From Cafeteria roenbergensis (lineage: Eukaryota > Sar > Bigyra > Bicosoecida > Cafeteriaceae), in assembly GCA_008330645.1 (NCBI GenBank), contig VLTN01000063.1:62001-126000 (forward strand): a stretch of DNA of 64,000 bases, in the 5' to 3' direction. The notes beneath the pieces are model-generated. The model was given only the letters and a program-made list of their open reading frames with translations. It was not told where the DNA came from and made no database searches. The position numbers and the translations under genes were made by a program. Positions within the stretch are counted from its first letter, which is position 1. The number at the start of each line of letters is the position of its first letter. Below, piece after piece: positions 10,101-19,215 of this stretch.

Positions 10101-13100
10101 CCTGCGGCCAGCCAGGCGACGTTTCGGGCGCCGTGCTTCCGGACGGAGAGGCGCCCCCCCCCGGCACAATCGTACGCATGGCCGTGCTGCAGCAGGTCCG
10201 GTTCAGGAACACCTTCGCCGCCACGCTCACGGTCGAGTCCGTGGTGTCCTCGTCGCCTCGCGTGGTCGTGCTGGCGGCGGGCACACGCTCTCCCACGCAC
10301 AGGAACGGCGGGACCGAGGCCGTCACGGTGGCAGTCCTCCTGGGCGCCGAGTCGGACTCGGCGATCCAGCCCGCCTGGAGCCGGCACTGCGGGGACGACG
10401 TTCACCCTGCAAGCTCTGCGCGCTCTGGCGCCTCCCTTCGAGCCAGCCCGTGCCTCTCTCCAGCCAGGGGGTTCGCGCTGTCGGCCGACGTCCCTCCGCC
10501 GGCAGCGGTTCGGGCCTCGCTCTTCGTGAACGCCTCCATCACACTGCCGGCGTCCCGGTCGGCCGGCTCTCACACCGGGAGGGCCGCTCTGCACACCACG
10601 TCGCTCTTTCGCTTTCCCTTTGAGGGCGTTTCTGGCCAGATTACAGTGCAGGCGGCCAGAGCCTGTGTGTGGGATGCGGCCTTCTTCGCGTCGGACGTCC
10701 GCGAGGGCGGGCCCTCCGCCTGTGCGCACCCGCCCGCAGGGCTTGTGCCCGCGCTCCGCCGCCTGGAGCGGAGGTGGATTGACCTGTCCCATGCTGACCC
10801 TGCCGCTGGGCGCCGCGCTGGCGGGAGCCACGACGGCGCCGTCGAGCGCGACGCTTCAAGCCGGTCAGGTGCCGTGACGAACGCCAAGGAGCTCGGCGAC
10901 GGGCGCAGCGAGGTGGAAGGCGGGGCGGGACATGCCGGATCTGCCGACGACGACTTGGAGGAGCTGGACGAGGAGGGCGAGGAGGAGGTGTGGGAGGAGG
11001 GGCAGGAGGAGGACGGCGCCTCGGGTGGCGACGGCAGCAGTGGCGGTGCGACGGCAAGCAACCGCGGCCTGCGGTACGGAGGCAGAGTCGCCATCCCGGC
11101 CGTGTCGGTGCACGGCTTCGAGGAGTCGGGCCGCGGCATCGCGTGCGTGCGCACGGCTTGGAGTCACGGGCGGCTGCGAGGCTCGCACCTTCCCGACGAC
11201 GGGTCATTCGCGGCGTCGTCCCGCTCGCCGCTGCAGGTGGCCCTTGACCCGGAAACGGGCGACGCCGCCGAATTGCCGGGGGCCGGGCACACGGTCTCCC
11301 CCTTCGCGGCTCTCACGGGGGCTGCTGAGGCCTGCCGGGCCCGGCTCGGCGCGTGGTACGCTGCTGCGCGCATGGACGGATGCCTCCCGCTGGGCTGGCT
11401 GGCCCGACAGGCGGCAGAGAACTCGGGCGCTTCAGAGCCGCTGCTCGACCGGCGGGTGGAGTGCCTGCGGTTCCGGCCGCCGGCCCACAACCAGCCCACC
11501 GGGTCCAGACGCGGGGCCCTCTCCGTGCCGCTTCCGCGCTCGGCGCCGTCGTGGGCGTCCTTCGGCGACCTCGCCACCCGCCGCCGCCGCCTCCTCCAGG
11601 TACCCTTGCACAACGACGGGCCCTTCCCGCTCCACCTGCTGCGCGTCAGCCTGCGAGCCGACCTCGTCCGCCTCCTGGGCCTGCAGCTGGTGGGCGTGCT
11701 CCACGGCGAGACAAGGCTGGACCTGCTGCCGCCCGCCAGCCCCGCACGGATGAGCGCACGGGCGGCGATGCGAGCGGAGCAGGCCGCCGCCGAGGCGGAT
11801 ACGGGCCCTGGCGCGGAGGCGGACCCGTCGTTTGCCGCAGGGGGCCGGCAGCGCCCCGCAAGGAGCCCGTCGGCTGGCGGCCGCCCGTGGATTCGCTGGC
11901 CCGAGAACCCCGACTGGCCGGCCGCCCCTCTGCGGGTAGAGTGTGCCGACACGGACACGACTGAGGAGTTCTCTTCCGACTTCGTGCCCGAGCGCGACGC
12001 AGCCGGGGGCTCGGCAGCGGGAGGCAGCGGCGACCTCAGCAGCAACAACAACAGCAACAGCAACAGCAACAGCGGACAGGCCACGCCTGCCGACACCCCG
12101 TCTGGTCGCGTCGGCGCTGGCTGCGCTTGCGACGGCGCCCCGCGAAACGCCAGCGGCATCGGCCGCAGAGCCGTGCGTGGCGCCGCCGCCCTCTCGCTCC
12201 ACCGCCCCCGCGAGTCAGCCCCGCGTGTCCAGCCGTCCGCTGGGCCACGCAAGAGCGTGGCCGCTGCGCTGGCCGAGGAAGTGCGATGCACCTGCCCCAA
12301 GCGCCCGGCCGCGGCCACGGCCGCCGGCGGCCGCCTCCGCACGGGCCTTCACTGCTTCTCCGCCCCCTTCGGGCAGCGTCGCGCCCTCACCAAGTCGCTC
12401 CGCCTGCCGCCGCGGTCGGCCCCCTCTTCCGCCTCGCTGCTCCTCCTGCTCGACCCCAGCGTCGAGCACGAGGTGCAAGTTGAGGCTGCCGACGCCGTCG
12501 TGCTGGTCACCGACTGGGGCACGCAAGCCGTCGGGCTGAGGGGCCGAGTCGTGGCGGCGTCCCTCAACCTCCTCGCGCTTGTGCCCCCTGCCTCATTGGG
12601 CCCGCCCCCGCCATCGCTGCGAGCTGGCCTCAACAACGAGGACCTGTCGCCGCTTCAGGTGCAGCGCATGACCCAAGACGCCCTTCCGCGGCCCCGGCCT
12701 GCCGCCAGGAACCACACTGCATCCCAGGCCCCAGGGGACGCAGCTGCCGCCGTTGCCGCGGAAGTGGCGGAGGCCGTGCCGGTGGCAGCCGTGCCGGCGG
12801 CCTACCTGGGCCATGCGCACATGGAGCCGCACGCGTTTGCGTTCGTGGCCGGGGCGGCGCCGCACGGCTCCGCCGCGTCCGTGCGCCTGGGGCTGGTGGC
12901 TGCTGTGTCCGTGCAGGCGCTGCTGCCGCTGGGCCGGGAGGAGGCCCCGCCCGTGCAGGCCCGCTCCAGCGCGACGTTGCTCTGGGCTCGACCGCTGCCC
13001 GCGTCCCGCTGCGCCGCCTCGGCGGACGGCAGGCCCGCCCGGCTGAGGGTCGTGCTGCAATCGGGGGGCGAGCTGCTGGTGCTGGTGCAGCCCGGGCGCG

Positions 13101-16100
13101 GCGGCAGTCCCGCCGACGCCGGTGACCGGTCTGTGGCCGACTGCCCTGTGCACGACGTCGCGACGGCGGGCGCCCCCGCCACCGGCCAGCGAGACGAAGT
13201 GCGCGTCGTGTTTGGGCTCAGCACTGGCGAGGTGTCCGTCTGCACCGTGGTGGTGCCCCGCTTCACGCCCTCCGTCGCGCGATTCCTGGGCATGCCGCCC
13301 CCCGCGTCCTCGCCCATTGGCGTGGACCCGGACGGCGAGCTGGGGAGATCGCTCACTGCCTCCGGAGTGGCGGCGCAGCAGGGCTGGGCGGCGTGGCCCT
13401 GGCCGGAGATGGGGCGTGCCTACCAGCAGCAGGCTGCCAAGGTGCAGCCGCCCGCGGCGGCGGCCGGGGCGGGCGTCAGCGGCGCCATGTGGCACGCGCA
13501 CGCGGCGTCGTGCGCTGAGGCCGACGAGACCCGCGACCGCATCGCGCTGCTGGCCAGCCACCTGGGAGCAGCAGCCACAGCGGCAGCTGCGGCCGCCCCG
13601 CGCCCGCCCAAGTCGCAGTCCAAGCCATCGCTGCCATCGACACCGTCCTCGCCTCCCGGTCCGTTCGCCAGGGAAGCAGCTGCCCGAGAACGCTCCATTG
13701 CCAGGCTGGAGGCGGCGGCCCTCATGCCGCTGTGGTGCCCCGAGGCTCTGCCCGCCAACAGGCGCTGCCGCGAGGCGCTCGCGGGGTGGCAAAAGGGCAC
13801 CAATATTGCCGCCGCGCCCGCGCGCATCGCCCCTCTGCCGGCCTTGGGCCAGCCGCCCCGCAGAAGCGACTCTGGCGGCGACGCGAAGAGCGGCGGAGGT
13901 GTTGGGTTGAGCTCGCTTCTGCTCGCCATGGCCGCGGACGCGCCGCTGGTGAACCGCTGGTGCGTTAGCCCGCCCGGGCCGCTGCCCGGCCACCCCATCC
14001 TGTCCGCTCTCGGCCTGGAGGTGGCCGGGAGCTTCTCCCAGGACCTGGCGGAGCTCAGCATGGCAGGCGCGCGCTTTGGCCGCATGGCCCACGCGCACGT
14101 CAGGCAGCCGCCTGCGCCGCGCACCCCGAGGGGCGCCAGCGAGGCGGCGCCCGGCTTGCCTGGGCAGGCCCCTGGCGTCGCGTCCGCAGGCCTGCGCCGG
14201 CTGTGGCTGGGCGACCCGCGCTGGATCGACCCCGACGTCGTGGCCCCCACACTGCTGCTGCCCCCCGCATCGGCAGAGCAGCCCGTTGCAATGTGGATGC
14301 CCGCCCGCAACCCCACCTCGCACGACATCACGGTGGCGCTGCTGCCCGCAGGCGCGTGCGGAGCGCCCCCCTCCCCCGTCGCGTGGCAAACTGACAGCCG
14401 CGCCCCCGCCGTCAAGGCGTGGTCCGCCGGCCCCTCTGCCCCCGGCGTGCTCTCGCTCGCGGCCCCCTCCGCCGTCCTGCAGGCGATGGACGGCTCTGCC
14501 GGCTCTGCCACCTTCGTGCACGCCAGCAGCGACCAGGCGCTGGCCCAGCGGCCCGCGGACACGGGCGAGCAGGAGGCAGCAGCGTGCGGGAGGGACCCTG
14601 CGGGCCGGGACGTCTGCGCTCTCGGGCTGGCGCGATGCCTCATGGGTGCTGGCTCTCTTGCGCGATGCGCGCAGGAGGCGGCCCCCAAGTCGTGGGTCGG
14701 CCAGCTGCTCTCAGCGGCCGCGACGGCGGTCCTTGGCAGCTCTGCCGGCAGCGCGGACAGCCCCACTGGCACTGCAGCCCCGCAGACCGGCGGCGGCCAC
14801 GGCGCGCCCTCTGCACCTGCCGCTGCGATGGAAGAGGCCGCGCTGTCCTACGCGGAGCTGCTCAGGAGCCCTGACCTGTGCGGGCCGGGCCTGCCCGGCT
14901 CCACAGCCAGCATCGCACGCTGGAGGCAGCCGCAGCGGTTCAACGCGTCAAACAGCCAAGCCGCCGCCTCCTTTGGCTTTGGATTCCCGCCCGAGCGCCT
15001 GCTGTCAGCGTCCCCGCATCGTGCCACGGCGACTGCCACCACCGCTGGTCGCAGCCGCAGAGGCAGCAGCAGAGGCACCGGCGGCGACCTGGCGCCGCGG
15101 CTCTTCGCCCGCCTCCGGCCAGGACAGCTCGCCATGCTCGGCCCCATTTGGCACCGGCCGCAGCCTGGTGCGTCCCTCTCGGCCGAGACGCATGTGTGGG
15201 TTGCCGCGGTTTCGCCGCACACCTCGGCCGAGGCGGTGCGAGTGGTGGGCACCGCAGCTCCGCCAGTGTCTCTCACGTGGGTGTCACTCGACCGCGAGCC
15301 GCTGGCCGTGACGCCGAGCATGGACGCGCCGGCTGTGCGCATCAGGCTTCACCGGCTCCCCAACCAGTCTGCTGTGGCGGGCTGGGGCGCGCTGGTCGCC
15401 GCCCCCAGCACCGTGGGAAGAGACAGGTTCCTCGGAGCTCTGCTCAGCCCCGAGCCGGAAATCCCTGGGTTCAAGCTGGAGTGGCGACTTGAGGACATGC
15501 AGCGCGGTGACGACGCCGCCATGGCGGCCAGTGCTGAGCACGGGCCATGGCACGCGGCGCTGCCCGACTTTCCCCAGGCGCCCCCGCCGCTCGCAGCGAC
15601 GATGCGTGTGCGGGTGGTGATTCCGGTGCGCGTGGCCTGTGAGAGCACGCCTGCGGAGCTCGACCGCATGGAGGAGATGCCGGTGGCCACGTTGCGCTTC
15701 GGGGCGTGGCAGGTGCCGCTCAGCATTTCGTTCACGGAGGCAATTCGAAACCAGCCAGGAATTCTTGCACCCGGGTGCTTGTGGGCGGATGACGGGACAA
15801 GCATTTCGATGACAGCATCGCCCACGCCGGTGCCAGGATCTGCTGGACGGGTCGGGGCCAGCGGGAGGGCATCCACGGCCTCTTCCGCCCGGGCCAAGGC
15901 TCGGCGCCGCAGTTCCATCGCAAGACAGCGATCGGCCAAGACAGGCCAGGGGCGCGAATCCGACGCTGGCCCAGGCGGGAAGCACTCCAGCGCTGGCCGG
16001 CCGGGCGTCGCAGAGGCCAGTCCCACCGCAGCAGCCGCGGTGTCTGGAGAGGCGGAGGTCGATCCGGTCGATGGCCAAAGGTGGGCAGCGGGGGCAGCAG

Positions 16101-18679
16101 CGCTGCCCAGGGCCCATGCTGGCGAGCAGGCGGGCGCCGGCGATGCAGCCGCCGCGCACGGGAGTGAACCGGCTGGTGACCAGCCCGCGCTGTTCGCCGA
16201 GCTGCGCGAGCTGCGGTCGAAGGTGGCCGACTCGCAGCGGTGGGCGGCGTCCGCCACCCTGGGGGCGGGCGTCGTCGTCGTGGCCAGCCTCGCTCTGGTG
16301 CTCTGGCAGTGCACACGCGGCGCCTCCCAGCCAGCCGCACCGCAAGCTCCCGTGGCATCTGCCGCTGGGAGCGAGGCGGAGAGTCGCTCGCATGCGCCCG
16401 CCGACGCTGCCCCTGATTCTGGGGCCAACGCTGGCTCGCCGCTGGCATTGCCGTCATCGCCTCCAGCAACGCCGGTGGATGCTATTGCCGCAGCAGCCGC
16501 AGCAACAACAGTAACAACAGCAGCAGCAACGAAATCAGCAGCAGAGACTCCGGCAAAGGCGCCTCGCGCACCAGAGCAGGACAAGTCCGGCTCCCTCAGC
16601 AAGGACGGAGCAACGGAACCCCCCGAATACCCTCCCTCTGCCCCAACCAACGGCACGGCAGAGCCGCACACGGCCGGTATGACAGAGCAGCCTGCAACGT
16701 CGCAGTCTACGCGCGGCCGCGCCGCCTCGCCACTGGGCTCGCAGCAGCCGCGGCCGCAGCCACGGCCCCAGCCAAGCGGGGCCTCGCCACGTGTGTCCTC
16801 CTCCCCACAGCGGGCCGACGCCAGTGCCGTGCGATCAGGCAGCACGGCCGTCGCCATCCCGGAAAGCGGCCAGGTGCCAACGCCTGCCCTGCCCCGCTCG
16901 GGAGCGCCAGCGGCCCCGGCCGTCATCACCACACCAACCCGCCGCGTGGGCCGCCAGGCAGCCCCGGGGGCTGGTGCCGCCACTGGCGCTGGCGCCTTCC
17001 CTGCGGAGGGCGGTGGCGGCCAGGCGCGCCGCACACCACCGCGGGCATCTGCGACTGCCGGCAACGCGCAGGCTTCGTCTGCGGGCGTGGCCGTGGCTTC
17101 GGGGAAGGGGGAGAGGCGCGGAGTCGCTCAACGGGAGGCGGCGTTGCCGCACACTTCCAAGGCCAAGCGAGATGGGGCGCGTCGGGCAGCTCGTCCGGGT
17201 AGCCCGCGGGGCTCGACCGGTCAGAGCGCCGCGCTGGGCGACGCCGAAGCCGCGCCCGCGGAAGCTGGCTCGGCCAGCGCTGCGGACCGGCTGCAAGCAG
17301 GGCTGGAGGGATTGGCGGTGCCGTCCCCGACCAAGGCCGCCACCCGCCATGCCGTCGCCAACGGGTCCCACCCCGACCACCCCTACCGCCGGGCTGGCCG
17401 CGGTGACGTCGCTTTGCCCGCCGGCTCGTCGTCTCCGCATTCGCCACAGCGAGCAACTCCTGCTGCCGTGGACCCGGCCGTGGCTCTGCTTGCTGCTGTC
17501 GACCCTGCGGTGGCTCTGCCAGGGCTGCCCGTGTCGCCCAGAGCCTTGCCAGCCACGAGCGTGCCCCCGCCGCGCCTTGCGCCCGTCGCTGGGCAGCCGG
17601 TCGAGCAGGTGTCCGTGTCCCTGACGCCGCTTGGGCGTCTCTCGCCCGTGGTACCCGCCGCCTCCGACAGCCAAGCGGGTGGGTTCCAGGCGCTGCCGCG
17701 GCTGGATCAACACGCTGGCCACGCGCTGCTGCCCCCTCCTGTGCCTGCAGCAGCTTCTCTCTTCCCAGATGCAGCTGAGGAGACCCTTCCGGATCCGCGC
17801 GACTGGCTCGCCTCGCCGTCGATCCTTCCAGCTTCGCACGAGGGCGCGCTGCAGTCGGACCGAGGCATTTGGGACCCGCCCGAGCAGCCTCGGCCGCCAA
17901 GCGCGGAGTTGTCTCAGGCGACACGCCTTGCGCAGTCGGCTGCCCGCCTTGTGGGCGACGGCGTCGCTGGGTTCGGCGACGGAGCCCGCAGACGCGAGGC
18001 CGATGAGGGCCTGCTTGGAGGCCTCTCGCTGGAAGGCGGCCGGCAGACGGGAAGCCACGAGGCAGGGGGCGACGTCGGCCTCGTGGGCCCGTTCGGCCTG
18101 GCGGGCCTCGAGGGCTCAAGCGGGGCCGAGGAGCGCGCCCCAGCGCCCGGAGACGCCTTTGGGCGGCAGGAAGACGAGTCGCTTCCAGGGGCAGTGCCGC
18201 AGTGGTCGATGGAGGCGGTGCTGGGTGTGTCGGGCGGCTTCGGGCTGCACCACTCCATCGGGCACGACGAGCTGGACAGCGGAGCGGCTGGCGGCCGCGG
18301 TGGCGAGGCGGAACGGGAGAGCGCAGGACTTGCCTGGGGTGCGGACAGCGCGGCGGGGATAGGCGTAGGCGACGGTGGCTACGGCGACGGCATCCTTCCA
18401 CCGGTAGCCTCTCCCGTCGGGCTGGGTGGCGGCTCGCCCCAGGAGGCGTTGGGCGGCTTTCCGCTCGCGTTTGGCGCCCTGGGCGGCGGTACCGGCCTCG
18501 GCCCGGATAGCGGCATGGACTGGTCGGGGCCCTCCCTGGGGCTGGGCTTGGGGCCGGCAACGCTCGCGGATGACGTTGACATGCCCACCACGCCAGCGGC
18601 CTCTCGGCCCCCTTCGCCGAGCGGCAGTGCGGGCGAGGCAGACGCCAGCCATCGCGGGGTGCCATGGGGCTCTGAGTGA
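7103..18679 (+). CDS. TMEM131: Giant TMEM131-family type I membrane protein
   Basis: One uninterrupted exon for 3858 residues; animal TMEM131 is about half that. A signal peptide covers residues about 1-33 (LLVAVACLLASCRAGQA), followed by a proline run. Residues about 70-310 match the first PapD-like domains: SPYRVQPNVGRRFPLG and RVKLFNPHPEPLRITQV are the signature region. Further beta domains follow, including a late LGPIWHRPQPG motif near residue 2678. Low-complexity blocks separate them (acidic near 1285-1305, Ser/Asn repeats near 1650). A transmembrane helix lies near 3047-3070 (GAGVVVVASLALVLWQC), then a cytosolic tail of about 790 residues rich in Pro, Ser, Ala and Gly. In animals TMEM131 recruits secretory cargo such as procollagen with its lumenal PapD domains, and TRAPP with its tail. 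By inference this protein acts in ER-to-Golgi export of large secreted proteins. The family is firm, the cargo unknown. Confidence 0.85.
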   Translation: MPRLPKRAQAASGRYVLLVAVACLLASCRAGQAPPPPPPPVDSPGGPGLGRLSDKLQGVALDSAGSAPAGLRVRLNVSPSRLVFGRRGLCLAATKVLDVRVSSFVADGELAVAPDAATLRIWSADIPDEQFELDRSDFEGRELRVGDHALVSVSLLPRRVGPVATMLRLNTSLGEVFVEVEAENVPSPYRVQPNVGRRFPLGMAVQPRVKLFNPHPEPLRITQVSTVRGVVTVHPILADGAAGVVVPPMSEREVARIVASPSQPGRVADLIRIAFRDTTLVVPFDAYFARPGVLVEPGHVDAGLVVAPRPRAQAAAVLASGSLATPLQTARLAGTGQQWLRARAACVSALGPAGAAGASDAPPWAPLGRSGAATTPLRQRAQPAEGPASAGPSSALGASAAQPTAAATATASAAAASAAAETRSCEAVISGLPTLLGGCVLLPEGAARPAGPPASGPAARCGARVRAAGPQPGGSGRPPALTAADGDEGGGSGSGSGLMEATAVPAPALVHPPHQWLDARSAVAGSGAAPMHDLLAHTLPAPACAGKGSPIADGTVLGAFESSLPTLAGWAEGIGAVAHPAVVSLAAGLHGSNPGHGIRGYSRGRAPAPAAAPQSQSSGASSLGPAAFPSSAVNQALLAHADLPKHLLQQELCRASGASEPSPSSQLRTSTLSADVPTLAGVPLPDPTRPSVAWVGVSCDDGGRGGLQLHLGTARSDTACDAARHFPQGNGSDVIAQPAPAAPFCAEAKAVLGRACEPAAAVPLRAAPAAPGKPARPGGATFGASSAMGVAGSGSGGRGGGASDPLLAVLCRDAVFAGETIHRGVAVLPARLPPAALQGAWSSSAAGWGDDYQEGAAAATRVEAAIAVGSNSSSAVLANARPTVTVSATLLSGALLAAPAHLMALTAPPPLAPPRPSHGSASWPGGSSRAHDAAHASAAAWLSGPVRVALWPCALARQAAERELIMRQSADTADADAAAAEDEGGRGGGGGSSGAGRAAPCGQPGDVSGAVLPDGEAPPPGTIVRMAVLQQVRFRNTFAATLTVESVVSSSPRVVVLAAGTRSPTHRNGGTEAVTVAVLLGAESDSAIQPAWSRHCGDDVHPASSARSGASLRASPCLSPARGFALSADVPPPAAVRASLFVNASITLPASRSAGSHTGRAALHTTSLFRFPFEGVSGQITVQAARACVWDAAFFASDVREGGPSACAHPPAGLVPALRRLERRWIDLSHADPAAGRRAGGSHDGAVERDASSRSGAVTNAKELGDGRSEVEGGAGHAGSADDDLEELDEEGEEEVWEEGQEEDGASGGDGSSGGATASNRGLRYGGRVAIPAVSVHGFEESGRGIACVRTAWSHGRLRGSHLPDDGSFAASSRSPLQVALDPETGDAAELPGAGHTVSPFAALTGAAEACRARLGAWYAAARMDGCLPLGWLARQAAENSGASEPLLDRRVECLRFRPPAHNQPTGSRRGALSVPLPRSAPSWASFGDLATRRRRLLQVPLHNDGPFPLHLLRVSLRADLVRLLGLQLVGVLHGETRLDLLPPASPARMSARAAMRAEQAAAEADTGPGAEADPSFAAGGRQRPARSPSAGGRPWIRWPENPDWPAAPLRVECADTDTTEEFSSDFVPERDAAGGSAAGGSGDLSSNNNSNSNSNSGQATPADTPSGRVGAGCACDGAPRNASGIGRRAVRGAAALSLHRPRESAPRVQPSAGPRKSVAAALAEEVRCTCPKRPAAATAAGGRLRTGLHCFSAPFGQRRALTKSLRLPPRSAPSSASLLLLLDPSVEHEVQVEAADAVVLVTDWGTQAVGLRGRVVAASLNLLALVPPASLGPPPPSLRAGLNNEDLSPLQVQRMTQDALPRPRPAARNHTASQAPGDAAAAVAAEVAEAVPVAAVPAAYLGHAHMEPHAFAFVAGAAPHGSAASVRLGLVAAVSVQALLPLGREEAPPVQARSSATLLWARPLPASRCAASADGRPARLRVVLQSGGELLVLVQPGRGGSPADAGDRSVADCPVHDVATAGAPATGQRDEVRVVFGLSTGEVSVCTVVVPRFTPSVARFLGMPPPASSPIGVDPDGELGRSLTASGVAAQQGWAAWPWPEMGRAYQQQAAKVQPPAAAAGAGVSGAMWHAHAASCAEADETRDRIALLASHLGAAATAAAAAAPRPPKSQSKPSLPSTPSSPPGPFAREAAARERSIARLEAAALMPLWCPEALPANRRCREALAGWQKGTNIAAAPARIAPLPALGQPPRRSDSGGDAKSGGGVGLSSLLLAMAADAPLVNRWCVSPPGPLPGHPILSALGLEVAGSFSQDLAELSMAGARFGRMAHAHVRQPPAPRTPRGASEAAPGLPGQAPGVASAGLRRLWLGDPRWIDPDVVAPTLLLPPASAEQPVAMWMPARNPTSHDITVALLPAGACGAPPSPVAWQTDSRAPAVKAWSAGPSAPGVLSLAAPSAVLQAMDGSAGSATFVHASSDQALAQRPADTGEQEAAACGRDPAGRDVCALGLARCLMGAGSLARCAQEAAPKSWVGQLLSAAATAVLGSSAGSADSPTGTAAPQTGGGHGAPSAPAAAMEEAALSYAELLRSPDLCGPGLPGSTASIARWRQPQRFNASNSQAAASFGFGFPPERLLSASPHRATATATTAGRSRRGSSRGTGGDLAPRLFARLRPGQLAMLGPIWHRPQPGASLSAETHVWVAAVSPHTSAEAVRVVGTAAPPVSLTWVSLDREPLAVTPSMDAPAVRIRLHRLPNQSAVAGWGALVAAPSTVGRDRFLGALLSPEPEIPGFKLEWRLEDMQRGDDAAMAASAEHGPWHAALPDFPQAPPPLAATMRVRVVIPVRVACESTPAELDRMEEMPVATLRFGAWQVPLSISFTEAIRNQPGILAPGCLWADDGTSISMTASPTPVPGSAGRVGASGRASTASSARAKARRRSSIARQRSAKTGQGRESDAGPGGKHSSAGRPGVAEASPTAAAAVSGEAEVDPVDGQRWAAGAAALPRAHAGEQAGAGDAAAAHGSEPAGDQPALFAELRELRSKVADSQRWAASATLGAGVVVVASLALVLWQCTRGASQPAAPQAPVASAAGSEAESRSHAPADAAPDSGANAGSPLALPSSPPATPVDAIAAAAAATTVTTAAATKSAAETPAKAPRAPEQDKSGSLSKDGATEPPEYPPSAPTNGTAEPHTAGMTEQPATSQSTRGRAASPLGSQQPRPQPRPQPSGASPRVSSSPQRADASAVRSGSTAVAIPESGQVPTPALPRSGAPAAPAVITTPTRRVGRQAAPGAGAATGAGAFPAEGGGGQARRTPPRASATAGNAQASSAGVAVASGKGERRGVAQREAALPHTSKAKRDGARRAARPGSPRGSTGQSAALGDAEAAPAEAGSASAADRLQAGLEGLAVPSPTKAATRHAVANGSHPDHPYRRAGRGDVALPAGSSSPHSPQRATPAAVDPAVALLAAVDPAVALPGLPVSPRALPATSVPPPRLAPVAGQPVEQVSVSLTPLGRLSPVVPAASDSQAGGFQALPRLDQHAGHALLPPPVPAAASLFPDAAEETLPDPRDWLASPSILPASHEGALQSDRGIWDPPEQPRPPSAELSQATRLAQSAARLVGDGVAGFGDGARRREADEGLLGGLSLEGGRQTGSHEAGGDVGLVGPFGLAGLEGSSGAEERAPAPGDAFGRQEDESLPGAVPQWSMEAVLGVSGGFGLHHSIGHDELDSGAAGGRGGEAERESAGLAWGADSAAGIGVGDGGYGDGILPPVASPVGLGGGSPQEALGGFPLAFGALGGGTGLGPDSGMDWSGPSLGLGLGPATLADDVDMPTTPAASRPPSPSGSAGEADASHRGVPWGSE

Positions 18680-19215
18680 GGCGCACCCACCAGCTGCGCC
18701 CCCCTTGGCTCCAACCCGCAATTGTATCAATTCACACCTGCCGCAGTGCCCACGCAAGACGCACCCACAAACACAAGCACCTCTTGCCTCCCGGGCCCGC
18801 GACGAAAACCTCACCGCTGCTGGGGTCTCGCGCCCGGGAGATTGTGGACAGGCTCGGCGCGCACTGCTTGTTCGCATTGGCCCTCGCCTTGTAGTGCTCG
18901 AGCTTGCCGCCAAAAGCAGTCAAGTTGCAGAGCCGCGTCGGCAGTTTCCTGACAACCAAACCAGCTTTAGCAAGGGGCAAAGAACCGCACGCGTTGCCAT
19001 GAAGGGGAGCCAGTGAGTGCTTGAGGCTGCCGCAGCGCCCGTGCCCGCGCTCTGGCTTTGGCCGTGCCCTTATTGCGGTGCACGCTGGACGGGTCTCGAG
19101 CGGCTCCCGCCCCGGTGGCTCGCCAGTTGCATCGACTCGCAGTGAGCGACGGCCTGCTCGCAACGCGCCCCACCAACGGAGCAGGTCTGGCCAGCCAGGG
19201 GTATTCACCGGGTCT
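18680..19215. other. Intergenic between two plus-strand genes
   Basis: 3' flank of the TMEM131 gene and leader of the methyltransferase gene. The first 300 bases are less GC-rich. The methyltransferase frame is open upstream of 19216 without an earlier sensible start. No RNA gene or repeat seen. Confidence 0.45.
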
